A DNA stretch of 64,000 nucleotides, from positions 5,619,001-5,683,000 of the forward strand of contig JASJET010000136.1 in assembly GCA_034092305.1 (NCBI GenBank). Reading direction: 5' to 3'. Shown piece by piece: positions 28,830 to 40,455 of this stretch (positions are counted from its first letter, which is position 1; every line of letters begins with the position of its first letter). A program made the translations under genes and the position numbers. This stretch comes from Diaprepes abbreviatus. Its lineage: Eukaryota > Arthropoda > Insecta > Coleoptera > Curculionidae. Under the pieces are notes generated by a model. The model did no database searches. It had not been told where the DNA came from and saw nothing but the letters and a program-made list of their open reading frames with translations.

Positions 28830-28975
28830 TTTAAGTTCACTACGGCTAATTCAGTTTTTTAACTTATTTTTGCAAATTCTCACCCTATGGGCAACACAAT
28901 ATCATTTTCCTTAAGTATCGCTCATCAATTCTTTGAATAATGTGTTTCTATACAGCTCGATTTTAAGTAATTGTT

Positions 28976-30016
28976 GTGTGCTCTGAAAATCCTGGCAAAC
29001 CTGTCTCCTCTTCACTTATACATAGAGAACGAGGCCCTGAAGACTGTTTATCGTCTCAGTTGCCTGGAACATCTTGGAATTCGAACGGGCGACCACTCAG
29101 GTATTTGGGAAAGCGCGATGGAGAGGTGTCCATCACTCCCCATGCGGACAGATTACATGACGCCGATTTTAAAACCCAACCTCTAACTGGAGATATTTCT
29201 GCCAAGTAAAGAGGATTGGGAAGGAGAACAAAATCTTCCGAAAAATGGATCCTGGTGGTATACTGATGGATCTCAAAAAGATGGAAGTGCTGGAGCCGGA
29301 GTATTCGGAAAGAGCACGGGAGTCAGAGAGTACTACCCTCTCGGACAATGTGCGACAATTTTTACAGCGGAAATTTATGCTATTCTGCAGTGTGCCCATC
29401 TTTTTGAGAGGGAGATGGACAAGAATAGAGTAATAAATATATGCTCAAACAGTAAGGCTGAAGTCCAGTGTCGTTACTTCGCGACTGGTGTCTGATTGCA
29501 AGTATGTACTAAATAGTATGACAAGGAAAGGCTGCATAGTCAGACTCGTATGGGTCCCGGATCACTAGGGCATACGCGGGATTGAGGAAGTAGACCATCT
29601 GGCAAAGTTGGGTTCGGCGACTGAACCGTATGGACCCCAACCAATATTACCTACCCCAGTTGCTAATGGCAAAAGGGAATTAAAATCGTTGCTGGAAAGC
29701 AAACTATTTTGAATCGTGGAGGGGCGCTCCTGGAATGAGGTGTGCTAAGGAACATATAATAAGGCCTAGTGCACAGCGTACTAAGGAGCTTCTCTCCTTG
29801 GGAAGAAAAGAGCTGCGAATTGTGGTGGGATTGTTGACAGGACATTGTCACCTCAGGGGCCATCTTCATAGAACAGGTGTCGAAGACGACCCGACATGCA
29901 GATGGTATTTGGAGGAGAATGAAACTGTTGGCCATGTTCCCAGAGAGTGCCTAGCACTCAACGGACTGAGGCAGAGATATTTCGGAGATACAATTTTGTT
30001 TACCGGAAGCAGTTAG
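28976..30016 (+). pseudogene. LINE ORF2 C-terminus: linker, RNase H and Cys/His tail
   Basis: Pieces can be read in three phases. A post-RT linker (28971-29186) contains LSCLEHLGIRTGDHSGIWE. RNase H (about 29205-29490) shows WWYTDGSQKDGSAGAGVFG and TAEIYAI, but its third acidic block reads ICSNSKAE, with Asn at the expected Asp. The tail contains WVPDH followed by a stop. The final segment (29735-30016) carries a Cys/His-like end, CRWYLEENETVGHVPREC. RNase H removes RNA from the cDNA hybrid during target-primed reverse transcription. Frameshifts and stops make it non-functional, and the RT domain itself is absent. Confidence 0.8.
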
Positions 30017-30165
30017 GCAAGTCCAACTAATGAGGCTGCTTGGATTCGCAAAGGCGATCGGCCTCGAATAACCTGCAGACATGGTGGGATGTAAGGGCGA
30101 GGGCGCAATGAAGGCCTAAGCATCGATGATCTAGTATCACCACCCCTTTTTCATTTATTCATTCA
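28976..30165 (+). mobile_element. 5'-truncated LINE with 12-bp target-site duplication
   Basis: The direct repeat taagtaattgtt flanks the insert at 28964-28975 and 30166-30177, and the paralogous locus near 17250 lacks the insert. The body encodes the end of a LINE ORF2. The family has an RNase H domain, as in I/R1/LOA-type non-LTR elements. The tail near 30150-30165 is ATTCAT-rich and lacks a long poly(A). Confidence 0.9.
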
Positions 30166-30911
30166 TAAGTAATTGTTTTTGACCATTATATCGATATTTT
30201 ACTACACTGTTCTAAGTTGTTTTGCCTTATCAGTGTTGAATTTACTGTTAGCTTTTTTCAGATATATTTCGGTTTTCCTGCTTACTAGGAACATTTGAGG
30301 TTACCTAAATTTCTAGGCCTTGAAATGTATTTCTTAAATTTAAAAATATATATTTTGAGATATTTATTTAACTTTTGAGGGGAAAATGCTATTTAATGAT
30401 GAATTGTTTTGTACAATAAATTTATTGCAGCCAATTGTTGTTGCTCAAGGTCATTTTTGAGCTGTCATTTCTTTCAAATGTGTGAATTGAATGCACCTAA
30501 AAGAAAAAGCGTGTTACTCAAGCTTAGATTTTGAATATAAAATGGAAGAAAATTTTGTCTTCACTTTTACTTTTTCCTCTTTGATTCGGCTGAAGAAAAC
30601 TGAAGACTTCAATCCCGATTGATTTGAATCATCGTCTAGGACTTAGGGCTGGAAAGTCGTTTGAGTTGTCCCGGTAATTGTGTTGAGTTATTCTTGCCTG
30701 TTTGTATGTATGTGTATGTGTTGAATTTGGGTCTGTACACTGCGACCTGGTAAATCTATTGTGCCCCTCTACTGCTGCTAAGTCGTAAGAGTTAAGGTAA
30801 CTCTAGAGCAGGCCCTCCAGTCCTATGTCCCTCAGAAACCTTAGGATATTGGACGATTTCAAAGTGGTTAGCTCCCCTTCTTCAATTTGATTTGTTCCGA
30901 AGAACAGCATC

Positions 30912-31055
30912 TTAGGGTTTCTTGAAGCTGTTTCTTTTAACTTTGCTAATTTTCTTGTTGTAGGTTGTAAGTTTCTCGGTATAGATCTGCCTGAATCCTC
31001 CGTCGCGCATTTCGTATCTTAGCTCGGACAGATGGTCATTCCACCAAGGTGTATC
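30912..31055 (-). pseudogene. LINE fragment (region between endonuclease and RT)
   Basis: On the minus strand a 47-codon stretch reads DTPWWNDHLSELRYEMRDGG, then KLTTYNKKISKVKRNSFKKP, and stops. This PWW...LR...Y...K..K pattern is typical of the linker just before the RT domain in Jockey/R1/I-type LINEs. Sequence further along the minus strand (to about 30600) may continue it in broken frames. It lies in the opposite orientation to the LINE at 28976-30165 and is a separate insertion. Confidence 0.55.
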
Positions 31056-32350
31056 TCTACTATTTTTGGAACATGTAGAAGATTTAAACTTTTATATTAG
31101 AGCCCTTAACACAATTGGGAAAGTTGATTAATAAATTCACTTGCTTTTTTTTTATTTTTGCATAAGTGTTATCTTAGGCACTTCCTTTTTTTTTGAGGTG
31201 CTCCTTACGGGTTTTATTATTACTAGAATCCTAGTGCTTGTGTCGTTCAGAAAAGATATCAATTTTTTCGCAGTCATACAATTAGACAGACAAACATAAT
31301 TGATTTATTTTTTTTTAATAGTAATAACGACGTATTATTTTAATCTACTCTTCATACGTTGCACAATAATACTATTCTATGATCATAGTAAAAACGGGTC
31401 TGCTTTATGTTTTTGTTTTAATGCCAGTAGGTTATAGGGCGCATTGACAAGTTTAATAGATTTAATTAATTTTTTCCATCTTGTGAATTTGTTGAAGTTC
31501 GACTTTTTTAATAAAAAGCGTACGCTACCACTCCACTTTTTATCTTTAAATTAAAGACTTTTATTGTTACTATCTATACCGAGTTTTATTTCTCTCACAT
31601 GCTCACTTGCGTTTGTTTTTTTTTACATACTTGTTAATCTATAGCGAAAAAGTTAAAAGCTAGTTTCTAACGACATCGTGGAAAGTTTTTGCATTTGGTC
31701 TAGCAAGAGATACAGTGGCGCCCTGAGTTACTCACCCCTACTCTTCGGCAGGGGTTAGTTTGGCATTTTTGCTCGCTGGTGCTGCTACTAATCTTCAACT
31801 GTACTTTGGTCATTTATTATTAGAAATTATCTTCACACTTCACTTGTTGCGCCCTTAAATGCTAGTGTAGCAACGTCATCAATTGAGACTTTAGTATCCA
31901 CGTTCATTAATAATACATGTTGTTCCACAATTAAGCCCAAGAACGGAAGTGAAAAAAAAGGAAAAATTAATACCTGCGATTGTATTACTGACCTACCTAA
32001 TAAAAAAGGCTTTTTATCTTGTGAGTGACGGAAATAGTGGTGCGTCATTGTGTTTTTCAATTAGGCCAAAAAATCTAATTTTTTCGGTCCCTCACATATT
32101 CAGAAAAAACCGTAAGATATAGAGGAAAATGATATATAAACGGTATGTACGTGTAAAAAATACCTACAGAATGAGATATTGTTCCGAAATGGGCATTTTA
32201 ATATTTGCACTGGGCAATAGTCAAAATGTATTTAAAATAAAATCGATTAAATTTTTGGTGTAGTAAAACCGAATCTAAACATTTTAATCTTAATTCAAGT
32301 TTTTTCCTTATTTATTAACAATTTAACCGCAAGAATGCATGTGGTATATT
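31056..32350. other. No gene recognised
   Basis: A+T-rich sequence. A 75-codon frame at 31833-32060 (minus) has no recognisable motif. No repeat shared with the rest of the window was seen. Confidence 0.55.
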
Positions 32351-32720
32351 TGTATTGTTATAACAATAGAGGGATATTATAAAATAATATATGGATGCGA
32401 TGAGTCATCTTTATTATAACGTGTCGAGAGAAATATCATATCAATGAATCACATATCTAGATAGTTATCACTTTTAAGCTTGTATATTTCTTGTTATTTC
32501 TAGGAGGTTCTATAGGTATATAAATAGGTATAGGATATGATTTTTAAGATAGTTGTGCAGTTGTATTTGAATAATGAAAATATTAAGAAGTCGTAATTAA
32601 ATAGTTGTGATTTAGCTGTGTTAAGAAGTAGTTAATATAGTATTGGAAGTAAGTTAGTATAAAGTATTGTATTTTATTCATAGAACACAGAAAGTGATTT
32701 TAAAGGGAAAAAATCTTAAC
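32351..32720 (+). repeat. 5' LTR of Gypsy-B with adjacent primer-binding site
   Basis: Starts TGTATTG. TATATAAATAGG lies at about 32518. The sequence tggtgtcaaaagtgag at about 32723 is close to tggtgtcggaagtgg of Gypsy-A and marks the primer-binding site. The outer limit is approximate because the two LTRs have diverged. Confidence 0.6.
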
Positions 32721-33225
32721 AACTGGTGTCAAAAGTGAGAATTATCACCGGGTTTCAAGAAATTCTATTACATATTAGGAGAAAGAGATAAAAACGGACT
32801 TCATATTTAGATTTATTGTCAAGTAAGAATATAAGCTTAATTTTTGATAAAGTTCTAGAACGTTCTATTTTGAAACCCAAAGAGATAGCGAAAAACATCA
32901 TGAAATTTGTCATTAAGAAAGAAGCCCAAAACCGAATTTTCAACAAAGTTCTAGAACATTCTATTTGAAAACTAAAAGATGTAGTGAAAGACAAACTTCA
33001 TCATTGAATTTGCTATCTATAAATGAGCTTAGAACCACATTTTCGGTAAAGTTCTAAGATATTCTGTTTGGAAACTAGAAGAAATAGCGAAAAACAGAGT
33101 TCACCATTTAATTTTGTATCAAGAAAAAAGTTCAAAAACAAGTTTTTGAGAATATTCTAGAAGTTTTTATGATAAATAAAACATTGACTGATATGATGAA
33201 ACTTACAGAACCAAGTCGCCTTCAA

Positions 33226-34440
33226 GACAAATAAAAAAGAAGAACAATGTCATCTGAAAGAAAAACAAGAAGAAAAAGAACGTCGTCAAAAAGAAAAACG
33301 GGAAGAAGAAGCACGTCGTTTGAAAGAAAAACAAGAATAAGAAAAATGTAGCTTTAAAGACAAGCAGCAAGAAAAAAACGTCGTATTAAATATGAAAATA
33401 AACATTGCTAATGAATGTAAGATTTTCGTACAAGAACAGAAAAAAATCGATTAAATTATACAAGGACAAACGCTAAGGTTTAAAAAAGAGGTAGGCGAAG
33501 TGTGGAAGAAATTGAAGTACACAAAGAAGTATATAGTATAGAAACAATGCGACAAAACATAGGAGGTTTACGCCAAGAAATGTGATAAGATATAGGGGAA
33601 GTGCGACAAGAAATGAAAGAAATCGTAGACGAGAAGGAATCAAAGGTACGCCAAGAAATATAATTTAAAACAAAGGACCTTCAGAGAGAAGTCAATAACA
33701 TAAAGAAGCATTGTCTTTCTGATAACCTAATAATCTCCAGTCAGAACATCATACCGTCAACTTACGATGGTCAAACATCTTCGATAATGTATAAATGGAA
33801 ATCTGAAGCTGCCGTTAGTGTAAATAACTGGAACTACGAAGAAATGGCTACTGCAGCACTGCAGTTATTACAAACCATTCCCAAAATCCAACAAAAATTT
33901 TTGAGATCCTTAATGCTGCATTGGAAAAAAGATTTGAAGATCAACATCGGCGCCAGTTATATCAGTCACTGCTCAAGTCAAGGCACCAGAGAAATGGAGA
34001 GAGTTTACAAGAACACGAAACACATATCCGACCCCTGGTTCATCTAGCTTATCCAGGAGCTACAAAAAAAACGCCAAGAAGAGCTTATAATACAGTATTT
34101 TATTGACGGAATTAGAGATCAGAAAAAACAGCATATGGTGCCTATAAGCAAGTTTAGTTATTATAGTGACAGGGCTTTAAAAATAGAAGCAGCTTATCAT
34201 GTGTCAAAAACGAGAGCAGTTATCATAGAGGAAAACATTAATTCACCGATTCAAGCAATGGAGATAATGATTTCTGAAATCCTCAGGAAACTAAACACAA
34301 TAAGTAAAATTTCATGAAACCAGATCGAACCAAACACAATCAATAATACTTCACGTTATAGAAGGAACCCGATCGAGTATTACAGATGTGGATGAACTGG
34401 ACACATGAGAAGGGACTGTCGGGTGCGATTAAAGTGTCGC
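33226..34440 (+). pseudogene. gag: Gypsy-B gag remains
   Basis: The 5' part (33226-33700) is a Lys/Glu/Gln-rich repeated region, like the coiled-coil region of Gypsy-A. The capsid-like core follows (33787-34047 and the overlapping frame to 34106), containing NNWNYEEMATAALQL and SLQEHETHIRPLVHLAYPG, which correspond to segments of the Gypsy-A capsid. Near 34376 a zinc-knuckle relic reads YRCG, stop, TGHMRRDC, so a stop codon sits inside the knuckle and the first Cys is lost. Several frames are needed to read it through. Confidence 0.75.
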
Positions 34441-34559
34441 TCATTATTCAAAGACCGCATAGAAGACAACCAGGAAAACTACAATTAGTCAACATTAAGT
34501 GTCGGGTGTTGACCCATAATGGAAAGGCCTCTAGAATTATTTCCATTCGCAGCCTAAGA

Positions 34560-34960
34560 AGGACCGTCAACAGTCTTATAATTGAAGGAAAAGTCAACAC
34601 TATACTTGTTACCATAACTGTTCACACTGGTGTTGCAATATCTCTGACATAGTCAAGCCTTGTTGGTAAATTTAAAATCCTACCATTGGCCAGAAAAGTA
34701 ATATTAAGAACTGTAACTTGAGAAGCAGCTGATGTAATTGGAGAAACACAAGCGAAGCTTTAACTTGAAGGGCTAAAATTAGATCTTTTGGTGTTAGCTT
34801 CCGACATAGAAGGTGAGTTTATTCTTGATATGGACCTGATTCGTCAGCATAGACTTTATTTCGACAACAAGCTTAATATCTTAACGTTTGTTATCGAAGA
34901 ATTTATTCCGCCAAAAAACCATAATACTGTACTACTCAGAACTATTTCAGAATAAACAAC
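34560..34960 (+). pseudogene. pol: Gypsy-B aspartic protease remains
   Basis: Within the frame 34386-34652 the protease active-site segment reads TVHTGVAISL, where Gypsy-A has VLDTGSTHTIV: the catalytic Asp is His. Downstream, with shifts, the FDNKLNILTF segment corresponds to the end of the protease domain. RT should follow in a gypsy element, but the next recognisable block is integrase, so RT and RNase H have been deleted. Confidence 0.65.
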
Positions 34961-35446
34961 CAGAATAAAAGGAAGTGTAGAGAACAGCATTCACGGAAGA
35001 TTGAACAAGAAGTCTGGAAGCTACGAAGGATTGGTTCAACACCACAGTAAATCTTGTAAATACCCGGTAGCGAAGGCATTAGTCTATTGAGATGACATCA
35101 TACCTATCAGAGTAGCCAATGTTCTTCCTAACTCAGAAGAATATAATGAAACGCTATGAATAAAACACAGGTCACTAAAAAAATCCTGGAAAGTGCCGAT
35201 AGCAAGGAAATCAAAACATAGGTAGTAGTACCCAGAAATAAATTTCCAGTAATTTTAGAAGAACTTTACGACGAGAAATGCTCATTTAGGAGTTAATAAA
35301 ACTCTAGATAAACTTTGTAAAAAAATTTACTGGGTTAACTACTATCAAGACGTAAAATCAGAGTGTAGACAGTGCCCTAAATGTGAAGATAGCCAAGATC
35401 AAAGTTCTAGATCTAAGGGAAAAATAAAGAAGTATAATGTTGGAAT

Positions 35447-37593
35447 CAGGGACGGATCCAGCCTCTCTCTTTGGGGGGGGGGCGGTGATGTCACAAAAGT
35501 ATGGCAAGCGAAAACAAGTTGTCGACGGGGGGGGGGGGGGTTAGACACCAGCAGCATTCCCATTTCTAGTGGAAAAGGCAGGGTTGGGTCTATTTTTCTA
35601 AATTTGAAGCTCTTGAAGAGGGGGAGAGGCGATCACAAGAAAAAACAAGTTGCCGACAGGGGGGAGAATGCGAGCAACATACACATTCCTAGTATAAAAG
35701 GCAGAGTCGGTTCTATTTTCCTGAACTCAAGGCTCTTGGGAGGGGAGGGGCGATCGCAAACATACACATTCCTATACTCTATTCAAGAACTAGAGGGAGT
35801 AATAAAACTGTTACCGAAACCTCCAATGTACCTGCTCCCGTACCGCAGGTAACTGAGGACTGCCGTAAGTCTAGTTATATTTAATTATATTTAAATATTA
35901 TAAGCTTTTATAAATTTACTGCAACAATAAAATTTCTGATAGTTCAATTTAATTTCTGTCAGTGAGCAAAGTACACCTTTCAATGTGGCCTTAGTGAGAT
36001 ACCCAAAATATATGGCTTCCATATCTATATTTATTCCAAAATCGTTAAACCAGGACATTTTTTCCTCAACGAAAAATTTATTTCGATGAATGTTTATGAT
36101 ACCTTCAGACATCAATATCTAGATAATAATGTTAAAAGCTCTCTTGACATTTGTTCCAACATGACAGTAGTTGCAAAATCTACTATGTACCGAATACTGA
36201 AGGAGAAAAATATGACTGGAATTGTTAGTATTCCCACGCCACATTCGATCACAGGCGGACGGAAAACCTCGTTGGAAGAAGAGATATAAACTGCAATAAA
36301 AGGAGTTGTATATACATTTTATTATGTGAAGCAGATCCCAACCGTCGACAAAATTCTAACTAAAATTAATGAAGATCGGGATTTTCCTGAAATTAGAAGA
36401 ATTGAGCTCTGGAAATTGTTCAGAGAACTTAATTTTTGCTGGGAAAAACCAGATAGGAAATTTGTTCTTATAGATCGTCTGGAAAATGTCCGTTGGAGAA
36501 GAACATATCTCCCTCAAGTAAAAGGTACTTACAAAATTAGTAATTTAACTGAACTTTTGAAAGATTTTTTTGAATAAAGTTACTGCAGAAAATTGGGAAA
36601 AATCCCTATAAGAAAAGAATTAAAGAAAATGTGGAAACTCGATCGGTGAGATAAAGGAACCATTTATAATTAATTTGAGTGAAGATAGATTCACTGACTT
36701 TGATTACGAATTAGATACTTAATGTTTACCTGCGTAAACACAATTTATTATTTAAATTTCTGTAACATATAAAAATTAATCATATCTGAATCCCTTTTTA
36801 GTGTTTAATTGTAATTCTGCAGATGGTTTAAGAAATAAATGAACTGAAACGTCAAATGTCCTAAAAATGTTTTTAATTAATTATGACCGAGAGCCCAAAA
36901 AAATTTAATAATTTATGGACGAATTTATTTTTTTCTATATATTTAACTTCTTGTATTTTTGACTATAGGTATTTTGTAAGTTTTTATAAATTATAACTTA
37001 GAATTTTTTGAGAAAAAGCTACGTTTAATCTGAATGTGACTAAAAAGGTTTCTATGCCATAATTAAAAATAATCAAAATACAATTTTGATTTGTGTAAAA
37101 TATGTCAAAATTATCTATATTTTCAAATGTATGTGAATTATTAAGAAATCATAAGAAATAGAACAATATTATAAAAACTTTTTATTTTAAGTTTTTTACC
37201 GAAATAATATTCTATACTATAAATACTTAGTGATAAAATAAACCTCCTTTCGACGCCTAGGACAAGGATTAAAATCCTTTTTAACACTTCACACATCCAA
37301 ATATCTATTGTTATTCAACCCAAAAAGGCCATTATTATAGATCGATATTTTTGATTATAAAATTTCTAACCCATTCCTATGAAAAATATGTGTCTAACAG
37401 ATTTGCCAAATACACATGACTAAAGAACACAGGTAGTTTGCGAAGAAAAAAAAAGGATAAAAAATGATTTATTACTCTCTCTAGTTCTTGAATAAACTAT
37501 AGTAAATGAGGCAAAATCGGATCTATTTTCCTGAACTCAAGGCCCTTGGGGGGGGCGATCGCCCCCACCGCCCCCCCCTTGGATCCGCGCCTG
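35447..37593. mobile_element. hAT-like DNA transposon (2147 bp) with 8-bp target duplication
   Basis: The ends are inverted: cagggacggatcca at 35447 and, inverted, caggcgcggatccaa at 37593. The 8-bp sequence gttggaat is exactly duplicated at 35439-35446 and 37594-37601, which marks hAT-type insertion. Subterminal regions hold C- or G-homopolymer tracts. On the left, direct repeats of about 125 bp (about 35499-35760) contain ttgaagctcttg- and aggcgatc-type blocks that also occur near the right end. Both ends also share ttcaagaactagag followed by gagtaataaa. No hAT transposase was recognised, so it is probably non-autonomous. Confidence 0.85.
36086..36721 (+). pseudogene. Tc1/mariner-type transposase fragment inside the hAT-like element, DDE core missing
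   Basis: 36086-36289 (ATG start) reads MNVYDTFRHQYLDN onward and includes an HTH-like STMYRILKEKNMTG. A frame beginning near 36326 continues with VDKILTKINEDRDFPEIRR and VLIDRLENVRWRRTYLPQVK. A third piece (about 36575-36721) reads KVTAENWEKSL and ends ELDT before a TAA. These resemble the N-terminal and extreme C-terminal parts of one insect transposase type; the catalytic middle is gone. It may be a nested insertion with an internal deletion or captured cargo. I found no separate terminal repeats for it. Confidence 0.6.
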
Positions 37594-38265
37594 GTTGGAA
37601 TACCCTTCGAACAGAAGGCTACTGACATAGCTGAATCATTCTCAGAAACAGGTAAAGCTGATAAGTTCATCTTGGTTGCTATTAACTATTTTCGTAAAAG
37701 ACCTGAGGTATTTACTATCCGTAACCAGAAAACTCAACCTGAAATCTTAATTAACAATGTATTCAGCCGATTTGGAATTACTTTGGTACAACGTTCTGGC
37801 CTAGGGCATAACTTTGAATCCAAACTTTTTCAAAAGTTCTGCGAATTACTTAGCGTCCGTAAAACCAGGACAACAGCTTTACATTCTCAGTCAGGTGGCA
37901 TAGTTGAATGATTTAATAGGATCACACCAGCCATGATCTTATTTGGAAAGGAACTTAGATTGCCTAGAATGAGCAGAAGATATGACATCAAGGCAAACTT
38001 GGCAGGGTTCTAGTAAGGTAATAGAGGAATCCAAAGAGAAAGAAAGGCAAATCGCCTAAGTTTATGCCATTCTGAGAAGGAACGCACTGTTCTGAAAATA
38101 ATCAATGATATTGTTTATAAAATTCAAACCCCAAGGCCAAAATGAAAATAGTACATCCCCACTGGATGAAGCCATACCACGGAATTTTTAAAACTGATCA
38201 AGACGATCAGAATTAAGAGGAGGCAGTGAACCGAAGAATTAAAATAACTTTTTAAAACCCCCCTG

Positions 38266-38424
38266 TATTTCAAAATAATATTTCGATGCGATAAGTCATT
38301 TTTATTATAATATGCCTAAATAAATATTATATCGATGAGTCATATTTCTCAACTTTTATGCTAGTATACTTCTTGTTATTTCTAGAAGTTTCTATAGGTA
38401 TATAAATAGGGATAGGGTATGATT
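38266..38424 (+). repeat. 3' LTR of Gypsy-B, alignable part
   Basis: Starts TGTATTTC just after a short CCCCCC run and aligns with 32351-32543, including the TATATAAATAGG segment. Beyond 38424 the two LTRs no longer align by eye. Confidence 0.6.
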
Positions 38425-38721
38425 ACACAAAATCACAATTCTATCAATCTAAATCTTTGTTAGTTAAAGTTTACAAATTATAACTTATCTTCCTCGAAGT
38501 TAATTTGCCACCTTCAGTGATTGCTAGAAGTTTAGTTGTTTAAGATGTGCGTTAATCTTAATAATTAGAATAAATTATACACATATCTAAATGTTTCAAT
38601 ACAGTCCACGTTCTATGGTAAATCAAAAACTGTTACAGAAGCGTTCCTTAAAATAACATGTTGATACCCTACATATTTCTTTGAAAATCACATTTAGAAT
38701 CAAGATTTTGTAAAGTATATA

Positions 38722-39299
38722 CAGGGTGATTCAAAAATCGATCACGAAACTTAAGGGGGTGATTCTACTTGACAAAATAAGGGTAGAGCTTCATATAATT
38801 TTTTTTCAAAATGTCATTCGTTTTCGAGTTACAAGCCGTCCAAGTTCAAGTTTTTATTTTTTGTTTTTTGAATTACTCGCTTACAGGAAAACCAATTTGA
38901 CTAATATTTGGAAGATAGGCTAAGTCTTCTGCGCTTCATCATTTTAGTAACAATTCACATTGATTGTTTGCCGCTAGAGGGCACTTTACCTACATTGAAA
39001 ATTGTTTTTTTGTCATAATTTTTTAGTGTTGACAGCTACAGTAGTTTTTGGCATAATTTCTGAAAGACTGATGCCAGGCCTTTAAAAAGATGCTCTTTAT
39101 TTACATCGCTAAACCCAACGGTTTAGACGTAAATCACCCTTAAAAATTAAGTGGTAAATTTACTTTTCTCATTTCATTACCACCAGCTACCAGGTAAATA
39201 GCTATCAAAGTATACTAGAGCTGTCAGTTTAACATCAAATAAATTCGCTTTTTAAACTATTTAATTTATAATCTTAAAATAACTAATAATGGCTAATCA
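38722..39299 (+). repeat. Left terminal inverted repeat (578 bp)
   Basis: Matches the right arm with only scattered differences, for example acttttctcatttc against tttattttctcatttc. Its inner edge carries a mirror-image copy of the transposase start, ATGGCTAATCA at 39289-39299. Similarity fades over the next 50 bp. Confidence 0.95.
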
Positions 39300-39372
39300 G
39301 TAAATATTCATATTATGGATTATTGCGATATACATTTAATTGATAAAAATTAATGAAACAGTACTAAACAAA

Positions 39373-40455
39373 CTAAAAAAGATTCTCAAAATGTCCCCCA
39401 TTTTCTTCAATACATTTCCTAACACTCTTCAAAAAATGTCGCCTAACTCGATGAAAAATTTCTGGTGTTTCTTTAATAATTTGGCACTTTTCGATTATCC
39501 TGAAGCGAAGATCCTCGACGTTGATTACTGGAATATCGTACACCAATTGTTTCAAATGACCCCAAAAGAAAAAATCCATAGGATTAAGGTCTGGTGACCT
39601 CGCTGCCCATGCCAATGGTCCACTTCATCCTATCCATCGCTCAGGATACGTTGCATTCAAATACTGTCGGACACGTATACTAAAGTGGGGCGGAGCTCCG
39701 TCTTGGAGGATCCACATGTTGGCCCTTACTTCCAATGGCACATCTTCCAGATACAATGGGAGACGATTTTGGATAAAATCTAAGTATACGTCACCAGTTA
39801 ATGGGCCATCAAAGAAATGAGGACCAATAAGGTAATCTCCTATTATCCCAGCCCACACATTTAGTGAAAATCTACGCTGATGTTTCGTTTCTACCACATT
39901 GTTTGGGTTCTCGTAAGCATATGTGTGGATGTTGTGTAGATTTGTTATGCCATCACGAGTGAAACCAGCTTCGTCAGTGAATAATATGACGCCAATTAAT
40001 CGATTATCGTGTTCATACTTAGCTAGGATCTGATTGCACATTTCCAACCGTCTCGGCCGATCATCGTCGTAAAGAGCCTGCACCTTTTTTGAATGAAACG
40101 GGTAGAGTTGTTCTTCTCTTAGTATCCTCCATGAACTAGCCTGACAGAGCCGCACTTCATTCCCAATTTTTCTAGTACTAATACCTGGATTATCTTCAAT
40201 AATTTCAAGCACTCTTTCTTCTTGTTGCACGTTTCTAGCAGTTCTAGGTCTTCCCCTATTTCCATTATAACTTTTAAAGGAACCACATTCCGCAAGCCTC
40301 CTGTGCACACTGGAAAATGTTTGAGCATGAGGGATATTTCTTTCCGGATAACTCTCCATATAATATTTTCTTGCCAACTCTGCATTACCATTTGCTTTTC
40401 CATAACAAAAATGGATATCACAATATTCGATATTTGAATATTGGTGATTAGCCAT
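39373..40455 (-). pseudogene. Tc1/mariner-type transposase, one in-frame stop (DD41D spacing)
   Basis: A single frame of 360 codons from ATG at 40455 is broken only by TGA at 39625-39627. The N-terminus (residues about 5-60, YSNIEYCDIHFCYGKANGNA onward) is a DUF4817-like HTH; a second HTH follows (about 90-130, GISTRKIGNEVRLC). Catalytic boxes are FTDEAGF, LQDGAPPHF and, after the stop, SPDLNPMDFFFWGHL. From the second Asp to the Asp of PMDFF there are 41 intervening positions counting the stop, the spacing reported for the DD41D (rosa) group; that assignment is tentative. The enzyme would excise and reinsert the element at TA. If the stop is real this copy is dead, though by one base. GGA or CGA codons differ from TGA by a single change. 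Confidence 0.9.

Larger units (their letters stand above)
35225..38200 (+). pseudogene. pol: Gypsy-B integrase remains, interrupted at 35447-37593
   Basis: Before the insertion, a frame-shifted zinc-binding domain ends NYYQDVKSECRQCPKCE and then KGKIKKYNVGI. After the insertion the core resumes with PFEQKATDIAESFSETGK (first acidic residue in TDIAE) and continues to LHSQSGGIVE, where the catalytic Glu is followed by a stop. About 40 codons usually found next are absent: after the stop and FNRI the frame goes straight to TPAMILFGKELRLP. The C-terminal domain is present only as fragments (KMKIVHPHWMKPYHG). Confidence 0.75.
32351..38424 (+). mobile_element. Gypsy-B: decayed Ty3/gypsy retrotransposon split by a hAT-like insertion
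   Basis: LTR-like ends share gatgcgat, the block cttgttatttctag and ctataggtatataaatagg at 32388-32543 and 38279-38424. Between them, gag, protease and integrase remains occur in gypsy order. The RT and RNase H domains are missing, since protease remains pass to integrase remains within about 400 bp. Its proteins resemble those of Gypsy-A at 41973-48034 but are far more decayed. A 2.1-kb element interrupts the integrase region. Confidence 0.8.

Noticed and set aside
37546..37911. 121-codon frame that seems to start in G/C-rich sequence
   Set aside because: A chimera: the first residues translate the end of the hAT-like element and the rest is Gypsy-B integrase.
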